Part shown: positions 54,764 to 64,000 of the stretch, one piece after another
Layout of the letters: each line of letters opens with the position of its first letter
Numbering within the stretch: the first letter of the stretch is position 1
Assembly: GCF_000203815.1 (NCBI RefSeq)
Contig: NW_004457695.1
Span: forward strand, 2,664,054 to 2,728,053
DNA: 64,000 bases
Direction: 5' to 3'
Source of the DNA: Cavenderia fasciculata
Lineage: Eukaryota; Evosea; Eumycetozoa; Acytosteliales; Cavenderiaceae
Notes under the pieces: generated by a model
What the model was told of the DNA's origin: nothing
Databases searched by the model: none
Seen by the model: only the letters and a program-made list of their open reading frames with translations
Translations under genes and position numbers: made by a program

Positions 54764-54810
54764 TTAATGGTGACATTAATAATAATAATAATAGTAATAT
54801 TGACAATTAA
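52232..54810 (+). CDS. frizzled/smoothened-like seven-transmembrane receptor
   Basis: Six exons, 52232-52522, 52663-52741, 52808-52984, 53059-53520, 53601-53875 and 53941-54810, give about 717 residues. A signal peptide (ILFYLLVAVLFSSTTLAQ) is followed by a Cys-rich ectodomain (CEVINPASQCVPYLNYTN, LTCLG, AYRQCNSIE, CYSQCD) resembling the frizzled CRD, with many N-glycosylation sites. Seven hydrophobic segments follow, including YLSLIASSILLIVYVVVP, ALNIIFWWGMIAYDFYV and LTFLVPVWIVLLVITFF. The C-terminal 190 residues are cytosolic, Ser-rich and then almost pure Asn with a few Asp and Gly. Dictyostelids have a large family of such receptors despite lacking Wnt and hedgehog; ligands are largely unknown. 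Confidence 0.9.
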
Positions 54811-54935
54811 TTATTGTTTATATGATATTTTTTTCAACAAATAAAATAGGAATCATTTTTGTAACACAAACAAGTGGAAAGTGAAAGGATTAATATATTA
54901 GTAGTATTATTTATTATTATTATTATTATTCAAGT

Positions 54936-56003
54936 TTAGATTGGATTAATACCACCAATCTTTCTTAATTGTTCATATACGATAAATGTTACAAGAGAAT
55001 GAGGACCAATTCTCAACCAATTAGGGATGAATCCTTTGTAAAGACCCAATGGACCTTCAGCTTTAAAGGTCTTTGTGAAACAATCCAATGTTGAAGTGTA
55101 GAGAGTACCAACACCCCTAGAGTCAACCGGTTGGTTCATGATACGTGTTTTCACCAAATCAACTGGTGATGTGAATGTTGCAGCCACCAAACCAGCACCT
55201 ATACTACTGATGGTATGAGCCAAAAAACCTTCCTTGGCATAGCCAGCATCGATGAGTGTATGTTTAATATGATCGTATGAAGATAGTTGTGAAGCAGTCA
55301 AGAGAGCAGCACGTTGTGTAGTTGGTACAGTTCCCTTGTATAGGCCACGCCAACCCTCCTCTCTGACAATCGATATGAATGCAGTCGATATTGAAGTGTA
55401 TCGGTGTTGCCCAGACTTTGCTTGCATTCTAACTTTGATCAAATCCGATGGGTTGGCAATACAAGCACCAACACTACCAGAGATAGCACCACTAATGATC
55501 TTTGACAACAATGTAATGTTGCCAGTTTGTTGATCGACAAAGTTATTTTTGATCAAGTCATATCCACCCATTCTAATGGTACTATACGATGCCTCTCTCA
55601 GGAGAGATGGTGATAATCCTTTATATAGTGCTATGATTCCTTCATCTTTGATAATTTGGATGGTTCCTCTTGTAAATCCTTTGTAATGCATTGCAGCAGT
55701 TGCTTCACCACCTGCAGCAGCTGATGCTATATTTCCTTTTGCAATCAATTCACCTTGTAATTGTAATCTTGTTTTAATTACATCTATAGGATTTGTCTGT
55801 GTGTTATTATAAATATATTGTTGTAAATGTAAGTGTTATTGATCATTCATTCATTCATTCATTCATTCATTCATTCATTCATTCATTCCTTCCTTCCTCG
55901 ACTACACTATATATAGATAGGTTTTACATACAACACAGGCAGCAGCCATACACGACAAACCACCATAAAGGAATCTATGTGACATTAACTCTTCCTTTGA
56001 CAT
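54936..56003 (-). CDS. mitochondrial carrier, uncoupling-protein/dicarboxylate-like
   Basis: Two minus-strand exons (56003-55932 and 55796-54936) give about 310 residues. The three tandem repeats of the carrier family are each marked by its signature: TNPIDVIKTRLQLQG (spanning the splice), ANPSDLIKVRMQAKS and TSPVDLVKTRIMNQP. Each repeat ends with the family's GxxxLYKG-type motif (IIALYKGLSP, WRGLYKGTVP, PLGLYKGFIP). Such proteins sit in the inner mitochondrial membrane and exchange small anions or protons; the pattern, including MNQP in repeat three, is closest to the UCP/oxoglutarate/dicarboxylate branch. No N-terminal presequence, as usual. The intron holds a long CATT repeat. Confidence 0.9.
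55844..55888. repeat. (CATT)n microsatellite in the carrier-gene intron
   Basis: About eleven uninterrupted copies of the tetranucleotide, followed by TTCC copies, inside the intron 55797-55931. Confidence 0.9.
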
Positions 56004-57480
56004 CTTTGTCTTTGTGCTGTTTATGGAAGTTTAAACTAATGATGTTGACGCATTGGTATAAATACTAGTATGAGTTGGAAGAAGGATTCTACGTTTACAT
56101 TCAAAAAAAAATCACAATAAAGAAATTTTATATTAAAAAATAAATCTGTGAGAGGGTGGGTCTTTGAAGAGTAATCACCCATACATTGACTTTTTTCATC
56201 AGTCAGAGAGATAATTATATTACATACTTATAAATAAAAAGGGTAGATTATATTCACAATGAGATTAGAGTCAGTCTTTTATATTATCTGATGTACATTT
56301 AAATAGAGGTAATAATTCAACAACACCAGCAGCTTGTTTGTATTTTTAATCACATACAATTGGTTCAACAACAACAACAACATCGTCAGCAGCAACAATG
56401 TAATATTGGTCAACAGAGTAATAATTGTGTTTATGTATTGTTTGTATTTTTCAATCACACCAACCTTTTTTTTTCTCGATACCAATCTACTATCAATCAA
56501 TCATATAGTAGCTCCTGTATCGATGACGGCTTTGAGGTGGCTGTTATACATCTCCACGTTGATGTACAACAGTTCTTTTCCTTTAATTAGATTATTTACT
56601 TGTATACCCGGATCCATTAGTGCCCTTGGGAGGGTAAATGGTCTCCAGGTCCTTGCGAAATTTGCAAGGGGTTATACTACACTCTTTCATTTGCTTCTCG
56701 CAGCCATAGCATTTCTTTTCTTTGTATAGTTTCACAATTACATATTTAGCTCTGTATTTGTCAGTTTCTTCGCACCTCATCACCCATATTGATAAAGTAG
56801 TTTTGTGAGAAATTGAAAGGATCCATTAAGAATTCATTGGAAACTATTTCTCCTCTGTTAATATTTCTACCATCCATATGTGTCCATTCCACTTCATAAA
56901 TCGAATGATGAAAACGTTTTCACCTCAATACAACTTATTTTCAATATTTTGGAAACAATTCCCAATAATATCTTTATACACTACACATCTACCATTTGTG
57001 TTCCAATTTAACAGGTAATACTCAAATACATAGTTTTCATGCTGACAAATAGTGTTCGTGGGTCCAGCGATACCTTTCGCGGTGATAGCACCCTCTGCTT
57101 GGTGGCTTGAGCTGTAGGATATCGCTGGACCGCGTATCATCCAGAGCCGTTGTAAATATGCTCTCTATATAGCTCATTTCAAGGTAAGTAGATATATCTA
57201 CAACTGATGCTATTTACAACCCAAATCACTTTTCAAATATTTATTGATCTAGATTTGATTTATATAAATATATTGTTGTTATTCTATTATAAAATGGCAA
57301 CAATAGAGTAATAATTGGTTTATAGATGGAAGGAAAACCTAACACATGTTAAAGATGACTAATCATTTATATATTTATTGATTAATCATTTGAAGGAGGA
57401 GTATATTTACAGAAAAAGGTTGTTGTTGGTAATTTACCAATGGTAAAGGGTATGTGAAAAGTTATATAGATATCTATAAA
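56004..57480. other. spacer holding the carrier promoter and a retroelement fossil
   Basis: The first 0.3 kb is the upstream region of the mitochondrial carrier gene. The middle, about 56290-57175, carries a decayed element described separately. The last 0.3 kb is AT-rich 3' flank of the ARF-like gene with no further feature seen. Confidence 0.55.
56290..57175 (-). mobile_element. fossil fragment of a retroelement (gag-protease part)
   Basis: On the minus strand several short coding stretches of normal amino-acid composition lie end to end in different frames. One carries a Cys cluster of the form CxxC-x6-C-x4-C like a gag zinc knuckle (about 56675-56725); just beyond it another holds the retropepsin active-site signature DTGAT (about 56505-56521), with the hydrophobic lead-in usual for LTR-element proteases. 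This order suggests an LTR retroelement of the Ty3/gypsy type. It is broken, with at least about four breaks, and no reverse transcriptase, integrase or terminal repeats were seen nearby, so it is an old, truncated copy. Exact ends are uncertain. Confidence 0.55.
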
Positions 57481-58142
57481 TTATTTTGATTGATTTTGAA
57501 GAGTATTATTTAACCAATCCAAACCTTCATATATACCATCACCTCTGGTGGCAACAGTTGATTGTATGTACCACTTTCTAGATCTGAGTTGTAGCAATCC
57601 CAGTTCTTCTGCTATTTGGGATACAGACATTGCATTGGGATGGTCCATTTTGTTGGCCATGACGAGTAGCACTGCATCTTGTAATTCTCTATCATTTATG
57701 GCATTCATCAATTCTTTTGCTTCCACTACTCTTTCTCTATCAGAAGCATCAACTACAAATATAACTGCTGCTGCTCCTGCATAATAATGTCTCCACTAAA
57801 ATAATAATTAAAATTAGTACAAAAGAAGATGATTTATAATAATATAAACGACATACAAGTGTACCTCCAACATCCCAAACTGTAAAGTTGACATTTCTAA
57901 AATTAATAAATCAATTAATTAATTAATCAATATGAAACATTAAATCGATAGATCAAACAAACATACTTAAATTCAACAGTTTCCAAATTAAAACCAACTG
58001 TTGGAATGGTGGTTGTTGCAACTTCACCAAGTTTCAAACGATTTAATATAGTTGTTTTACCAGCTGATCTCAGACCAATCATCAAGATACGATAGTTTTT
58101 AGATTTTCCAAAGTTTGATAATAGTGAATAAATTAATCCCAT
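57481..58142 (-). CDS. ARF-like small GTPase with shortened switch II
   Basis: Three minus-strand exons (58142-57967, 57896-57857, 57795-57481) give 176 residues. Gly2 for myristoylation is present ([20 protein letters not shown]). The P-loop is GLRSAGKTT, the switch I threonine is in [18 protein letters not shown]4 is ANKMD and G5 lies in [17 protein letters not shown]. In ARF/ARL proteins the G3 region reads WDVGGQDKIRPLWRHYY; here the spliced text is WDVGGTLWRHYY, so about five residues of switch II are missing, including the Gln that takes part in GTP hydrolysis. Both flanking splice sites (GTATGT; TTTTAG) look ordinary and no missing mini-exon was found in the 59-bp intron. Membrane traffic role is inferred from the family. 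Confidence 0.88.
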
Positions 58143-58420
58143 GGGTTTTGATTTATGTTGTTGTTGTTTTAAATAAATGTAGAATAGATTGTAGTAGTGA
58201 TCTTTGTTTTAATAAATGGTGTCACGTGTATTCACTTGGTGAAATGGGAAGATGGTTCAAATAATAGTAGATATCTAATGACTCGACTATAAATAATAGT
58301 GTAATGCAGTGAATATTAGTTGTTGAGTATTTGATAGTGATTGTTAATTCAAAGAATGTTGATGATTCATCGGTCGACCAATGCAATGTTTTCTAAAACT
58401 TGAGACTCAAAAATTAAAAA

Positions 58421-58453
<33 letters not shown>

Positions 58454-58562
58454 TATTATATTATATATTATATATGCTACTTGGATTTAAAGTAAGTAAC
58501 TTTTACATTTACAACATTTATAATTTATTTTGTATGTTTTTAATCTCCTTTTTAGTCCATAA
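58143..58562. promoter_or_regulatory. intergenic region, ARF-like promoter
   Basis: Upstream region of the ARF-like gene and 3' flank of the F-box-like gene; includes an (ATA)n repeat at 58421-58454 and AT-rich DNA. Nothing else recognised. Confidence 0.45.
58421..58454. repeat. (AAT)n microsatellite
   Basis: About eleven copies of AAT in the spacer. Confidence 0.9.
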
Positions 58563-60033
58563 TTAATTGTACATGAACCGAAGAAAATCAAAAAGAGATC
58601 TTTTTTGTTTCTTGATCATTAGACTAGGTGTTTTTGATTGGTCTTTACCAAAAACGAGAAAAGATTGTTGGTACTTTAGATCATTTTTGTTTTCTTTTGT
58701 TTGATGAATGATACCACCAAAGAATGGGTACCCACCTATCACCATGATTCTAGAGTGATTTCGTTCAAGTCTTCTAATACCAATCTGCCAGTTGTAATGT
58801 TTACTTTGGTTGGTGATAAATAATTGTTCTACTCTTGTTTGGTTGATAATTTCATCGAATCGTAGTTGAGGTAAAAGTCGTCGATCTCGAAGGAATTGTA
58901 TAATAGTACATTTTAAAATTCGAATGGTTGGTGGCAGTATTTGGTGTATCGGGTTATTTTGTAGAGTTGGATCATCTTGTCCCAAAGAAATTGAAATTGA
59001 GTAGATTGGAAGTCCCTTGTTATTTCCAATAGCAGGGATTGGTTTCATGAACAGTTGGAGTTGGGTGAGGTTTGAAAGAATGGATGGGTTTGTGAACTCA
59101 ATATTTTTGAGTGATAGTCGGTGGTACTCCACTAACCAAAGAATAGGTACCACCAGTTTCATTATCGAATATAAGATTTTCGACTGTAGGTGGTATAAAA
59201 TCATCGGGTAGAGGTAGACCTTCCATACATATTATTTTTAGAGTTTTCAAACAAGAGAGAGGTGACAATGATACTTCTTTAAAGTCTTGTGCGTGAAACA
59301 TCATTGATAAACTTGTCAACCCTAGTGGAAGGGTTTGGGCGAGATGGTAAGCATCAAAGTTGAGATACTTTAGATTGGGTGGGAGGATAAGTTTGGCCTG
59401 TGGTCCTGATGGGAAGGATGATCCCTGTTGAAAAAACCGGTTCCATCCACTCACCCATAACTTTAGACTCTGTAATGAGTAGAGATTACCAAGATTCAGT
59501 CTTTCATCTTCCAAGTTGAGATTAATAGACCGTACTCGAAGGTCAAGGTAAACAAGGTTTGTAAGCAATGAAAAGTAGTCTGAAGATGGTAGGCATTGAA
59601 GATCGATGGTCAGAGATGTTATACCAGAAAATTGACATTGAAGATATTGTGAATCTTTCAAAGATGTATAATCTCTATTTATAATGCACTTGCATTGAAT
59701 GGCAAGTGATGTTTGTGAGGTGGTGGCGGTGTCACGTGACAGAAGAATCTGATGATCATCTCCAAGTTTGAAATTGCAACCATTGCATGGGAGTAGTTCC
59801 ACACTCTTGGATTGGTCTGCTGTTACATCAGATGGTACCTTAAGCAATCTTTCAAATCTTTGAGTGACTACTTTATGATTTGTTGTTGATTTGAAATTAT
59901 TGTATAACTTTTTACATGTTATGAGCAGACCTATCACATCTACATTATCATCGATTTGATGGATGATGTTTAAAAGTAATAAGTTGGGTAATGATGATGT
60001 GATGTAACAAATAGTTGTTGAATTATCTTGCAT
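58563..60033 (-). CDS. F-box-like/leucine-rich protein with apparent frameshift
   Basis: Starting at the ATG at 60033, the frame reads MQDNSTTICYITSSLPNLLL then IIHQIDDNVDVIGLLITCKK, an F-box-like start, followed by leucine-rich segments ITSLTIDLQCLPSSDYFSLL, LILPPNLKYLNFDAY and LPLGLTSLSMMF. It stops at 59098. A second frame, open from about 59204 down to the TAA at 58563, continues the same style (LKNIEFTNPSILSNLTQLQL, LPPTIRILKCTIIQFLRDRR). The two frames overlap around an A5 run at 59104-59108, and one base less there would fuse them into about 490 residues. No intron with usable sites bridges them. It may be a recent pseudogene, a base error in the assembly, or two separate products. Family function unknown. 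Confidence 0.6.
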
Positions 60034-60200
60034 CGCATATTTATTTATTTCAAACGAAAGAAAGAAAATGGTTTGATTAAAATTCGACAAACAAATGACT
60101 TTTTGTTCTTTTCGATGTTATTTTCAGATTATTATTTATTTATCTTCTTCTTGGTATTCATAATAATAACAATAGAAGAAGAAAGGAGATAGTTATCATC

Positions 60201-62132
60201 ATGTCATCATTTCTTTCAAAAAAGAGTTGGCATGTTTCAAAGATAAAGAATCAAGAGGTATGTAAATAAATACATGATATCATCAGGCTTGAAACTAACA
60301 AATAACTATGTTATTATATCTATCTATCTATCTATCTATCACAACAATAGAAACTATGGAAAGCAGAACAAAAAGATGAGGATGAAAGAAAGAAGATTGA
60401 AGAACTCAAAAAGGAGAGAATGGAAGAGGATCAAGTCTATGAACTTAGACAAATGCATTCCACAGCTATAGGTTCAAAGTAAGTTACACTACCTGACAAT
60501 AATAGTCGACTAGTTGGTTTATTTATAAAAACTTTTAGTAGAATAGAATAGTAATATATGTATTGTAATGATGATTATAATGGCAAAGATTATTATTATT
60601 ATTACTCGCTACTGTAAATTTTCTGTTGATATATTTGATTGGTACAACTGTTGTGATGTTAATAACCTCTCTAACACCTTTTATTGATATATTTTAGGAA
60701 AGCTGAAAGATTGGATTGGATGTATGATGGAGCATTTGGTCTAACTCAACAATTGATTGAAAAGAAAGGTGAATCTGAGTCATCAGCAACGAGTGATCTT
60801 CTTTTGGGAAAGAGAATTGAGGAGAATTCACAAGACAAGGAGATGAAACAATTGCAATTGGTTCCGGGTGCATTGTTTATGCCCTCGAGTAACAACACTG
60901 TAGCTCAACAACAAGATGCAAAGGCTCGTCTTAGAGAGGACCCAGAGGCAATCATCCAACGTAAACAACAAGAGGCACTCAAGAAAATCCTTCACAATCC
61001 AGTGGAAATGAAAAAGATCAACAAGGAAAAGGAAAAGGAAACTGAAAAGATCTTAAAGAAACTTAAAAAGAAAGAGAAAAAGGAGGAAAAGAAACAAAAA
61101 AAGGAAGAAAAGAAAAGAAAACGTGAAAATGGTGAAGACAATGATGTTGATGAAAAGGATTCCAAGGTGGCACAAGATAAACGTGAAAAAGATCATGATC
61201 ATGTCAAACAAGATACATCCTCTTCTGAAAGAGATTTTAAAAAAGTAAAGGATGAACATGGAAATGGAAATGATGGTCGTAGTAATGGTAGAGACAATGG
61301 AAGAGACAATAGAGACGACAGAGATTATGATAGAAGAGACAATAGAGATAATGGAAGAGATCATAGAGACAATGGAAGGGATAATAGAGACAACAGAGAC
61401 AACAGAGATTATGACAGAAGAGACAATGTAAGAGATAATAGAGATAACGGTAGAGACAATAGAGATAGTGGAAGAGACAATAGAGATTATGATAGAAGGG
61501 ATCATAGAGACAATGGAAGAGATATTAGAGATAATGGAAGAGACAATAGAGATTATGATAGAAGAGACAGTAGAGACAATGGAAGAGATAACAGAGATAG
61601 CGGAAGAGACAATAGAGATAGTGGAAGAGACAATAGAGATTCTACAAGATACCAAGACAATGGTAGAAGAGATGAAAGAGACTATCGTGATAGACGTGAT
61701 AACAGAGACTATGATAGAAGGGATAATAGAGATTTCGATAGACGTGATCGTAATGGTTACGAAAGAAGAGATCATCGAGACCATGACATCTCTAGAGATC
61801 GAAACTATGACAAAAGAGATTATGGAGACAGAAATAATCAAAATAATAATAATAATAATAATGTAAATAGTAAACCAAAAATGTCAGAAGAAGAAAAGCA
61901 AAAAAGATTAGAAGAAATGCAAAACAATGCATTGGACAGAGAAAGAGAAAGAAAGGAAAAGATTTCAAAACAACAAGAAGAAACGGCCAAAGAAAGTCAT
62001 CAACCAAAATCTGTTGAAAACAGAGGAAAGACATTCTTTGATGACATTAACAAAACAGTCTATGGAAATACATCTATGGATGAAAGAATGAAAAGAAACA
62101 AATTTTACCTTGAAAAAAGTAATAATGAATAA
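60201..62132 (+). CDS. cwc25: pre-mRNA splicing factor CWC25 homolog with long RD-repeat region
   Basis: CWC25 acts with the spliceosome at the first catalytic step near the branch site. Exons 60201-60257, 60351-60478 and 60698-62132 give about 539 residues. The CIR_N start SFLSKKSWHVSKIKNQEKLW KAEQK and the CWC25-specific KKAERLDWMYDGAFG are both present, as is FMPSSNN. Residues about 170-215 are Lys/Glu-rich. From about residue 250 to 440 the protein is built from repeated RDN, RDY, NGRD and RRDNRD units, an RD-rich low-complexity domain akin to RS domains. The C-terminal YGNTSMDERMKRNKFYLEK is again conserved. The repeat region makes long open frames on the other strand, which are artefacts. 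Confidence 0.92.
61262..61800 (+). repeat. in-frame tandem repeat coding for RD-rich domain
   Basis: Degenerate units of about 12-30 bases (AGAGACAATAGAGAT, AATGGAAGAGAC and variants) repeat throughout this part of the cwc25 last exon and keep frame. Expansion by slippage is likely. Confidence 0.8.
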
Positions 62133-62318
62133 ATAGATATTAAAAAATATTTAAATACACAAGTTAATTTTAGTGGACAAGATTAAATGTGTTCAACATA
62201 CAATTTATTAAAAAAGTTATAAAGTTATTATTATTATTATTATTTGGTTGGGGAAAATAATTATTATTATATTATTCTTTGTGTAATGCATAATTTTAAA
62301 TTAAATGTGGTTTTGTTC

Positions 62319-64000
62319 TTAACGATGTTCTTTTTCTGACAATTCCATTCTCAATTCTTTGTATTTCTCTTTGAGGATTGCGAATCGGGAACGTTCAGCT
62401 TCAGCAATCTTTTTGACTTTGGCCAACTCTCTATCCTTTTGACAAGTTGATTTACATAATCTCTCGATTTCCTGTAACTTGAAATTGATAATCTCGGTTG
62501 GCGACCCAAAGAGAATGTTGGATCTGTCCGAAGTGGATGGACTCATAGAGATGGCAGCAGTTGTTTTTGGTGAACCTCTAGTATGGTTGTTGTGATGGAA
62601 CTGACTAGTAAAATAAGAAGAGAGGTATTGAAAGGTTGGCGAAAGACTATTTCCAGCGCTGGTCAAATCTGACAATGAACTGATTGATCCTCTTCTATTT
62701 GCGCCACTTGGAATACATATAGACGATGAAACAAGATTTGAATTGATTCTATTACTCGATTCAATCATTGCATTTGGTGTAGTTATACTTGCTGTTGCTG
62801 TAGTATGATTATTATTATTATTCGAAATATTATTATTATTATTATTTACATTATGATGATGTCCTTGATGATAATGATGATTATTATTATTAAATAAAGG
62901 GCCATTATGATGATGGTGGTGATGATGCTGTTGTTGTTGATTTGAATGTAGTTCATTACTACTATGATTCAAACGTTTTTGATCATTAATTTGATGATAT
63001 TTTGGTTGTTTAAGTTGTAAATTTTCATCACAGTATGGTGACAATGATAGATTTTGATATTCATTTAAATCTCCCATCTCTATGAATACAGAATCCAAAT
63101 CAAATCCTCTTTTTGTTTTTGTTATTTCATCATAATTTAAATCTTTTAATAATTCTAAAATATAAGAAAGGAAATAATGTTAATAATTAAAATATTTTCA
63201 AAAATTGATTAACCATATAGTTTACATACTTTTAATTTCTTCTTTTAATTGATTTGCTTTAATTCTTTCTTTTTGAGCACGAAGAGCAACTTTGAGAATA
63301 GCATCTTCTTTTTCTCTTACTTCTTTTAATGATCTTAATTGTAATGATTCAACTTGACGACTTTCATCTTCCAACATTAGTTTTAATTCGCCAACCTTGT
63401 TGGAGAGATAGTTGGTGCGCATCATTTCATATTCAATAATGTCCTTGATACGTCTAATTTCTTCATCCTTTTTCTCGATCATTTTGCAAATATGGATCAA
63501 TCCCTTTTTCTCTTCCGTGTGACATTTACCAAAACTAATATCGGCCAATGAATTTTTTCTTTCCAACTGTGATGCCTTGGGTGAAATGTTCAATGGCGAG
63601 GCTTTACTTGGTGATGTTGATATTGGTCGACCAGATAATCCAAATGATGATCCCAAACTACACGGTGATCCACTTGCCAATGATTCAACTGAAAATCTTT
63701 CATTTAATCTTTTTACATCAATCGCTGTATTTCCTCTTAATTGTGCGATTGATATTAATGATTTTTTTAATCCTAAAACAAATAAAATAAAACAAAAATA
63801 ATTAATTAGATGAATCAAATACAACTATAGTATCATCTATATATATTTTACTTACTTGTAATTTGATCAGTATATTCCATTGATAATTTTTTTTGAGTTT
63901 CAGCCATCATTAGTAATCTACAAATATCTCTTTCCTTTTGTTCAACCTGTTTCTTTTTTGTATCCAATATGGAACTCCAATTTTCTTTTTCAGTTTGAAC
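62319..64000 (-). CDS. coiled-coil protein, C-terminal part (partial)
   Basis: The 5' part of the gene lies beyond the right edge. Three minus-strand exons are visible (64000-63856, 63772-63230, 63154-62319), joining in frame to 507 residues. The first two are strongly coiled coil: VQTEKENWSSILDTKKKQVE QKERDI, MIEKKDEEIRRIKDIIEYEM, LKVALRAQKERIKANQLKEE. Between the coils is a Ser/Pro-rich segment (SGSPCSLGSSFGLSGRPIST SPSKASPL) with phosphorylation-like SP sites. The last exon has poly-His and poly-Asn tracts, more SP motifs and a final coil ending ELRMELSEKEHR. I do not recognise the family; a cytoskeletal or centrosomal scaffold is only a guess. Convergent with cwc25. Confidence 0.8.

Noticed and set aside
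55844-55888. Regular short repeats considered as a CRISPR-like array
   Set aside because: Plain CATT microsatellite in a eukaryotic intron; no spacers.
57061-57131. 12-bp inverted repeat with 47-base loop, considered as a structured RNA or ribozyme
   Set aside because: It lies within a coding-like piece of the retroelement fossil and lacks conserved ribozyme cores; chance or fossil origin is likelier.
61053-61841. 262-codon Ile/Ser/Val-rich frame on minus strand
   Set aside because: Antisense of the RD repeats of cwc25; the open frame is a by-product of the repeat.

Overview
The window is nuclear DNA of a social amoeba (Dictyostelia), probably not Dictyostelium discoideum itself but a related lineage such as Cavenderia or Heterostelium (species is inference). 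The signs are short AT-rich introns of about 45-320 bp, mostly with GTATGT/GTAAGT donors; very AT-rich intergenic DNA full of trinucleotide and tetranucleotide repeats; Asn-, Gln-, Thr- and Ser-homopolymer tracts in proteins; near-exclusive use of TAA stops; and dictyostelid families (frizzled/smoothened-like receptor, F-box-like leucine-rich proteins, vWA proteins). GC content rises sharply inside the long conserved genes (sf3b3, ddx27, flippase, CobW GTPase).

Layout: 1-6.9 kb holds the 3' end of an RGG-box protein, a long low-complexity spacer, the SAGA/TREX-2 subunit ENY2 and a TPR-DUF4470 protein. 7-12 kb holds a LIM protein, an Nnf1/PMF1-type kinetochore protein, GINS subunit PSF2 and a bifunctional PFK-2/FBPase-2 with an extra N-terminal module. 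12-21 kb holds a large vWA protein, a SMIM13-like small membrane protein and the DEAD-box helicase DDX27. 21-31 kb holds SF3B3, two F-box-like proteins flanking proteasome beta-1, and a DUF4397 surface protein. 32-45 kb holds a P4-ATPase flippase, an RNase D-like exonuclease-domain protein, an NXT/NTF2-like export factor and a MINDY-type deubiquitinase. 45-51 kb holds a CobW/COG0523 GTPase, an RlmL-like RNA methyltransferase and two tandem arylamine N-acetyltransferase-like genes. 52-64 kb holds a frizzled/smoothened-like receptor, a UCP-like mitochondrial carrier, a decayed retroelement fragment, an ARF-like GTPase with a shortened switch II, a frameshifted F-box-like gene, the splicing factor CWC25 and the 3' part of a coiled-coil protein.

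The genes are not an operon-like system; neighbours are mostly unrelated housekeeping functions (splicing, ribosome biogenesis, replication, proteolysis, lipid flipping), often in divergent pairs sharing a promoter. Exon structures below were read by eye from splice-site consensus, frame and family similarity; no alignment was run. No tRNA, rRNA, CRISPR array or intact transposon was recognised. The most unusual items are the switch-II-shortened ARF-like protein, the PFK-2 fusion, the altered catalytic residues in one NAT paralog and in the exonuclease domain, and structured non-coding stretches around 45.2, 51.7-52.0 and 32.2 kb.
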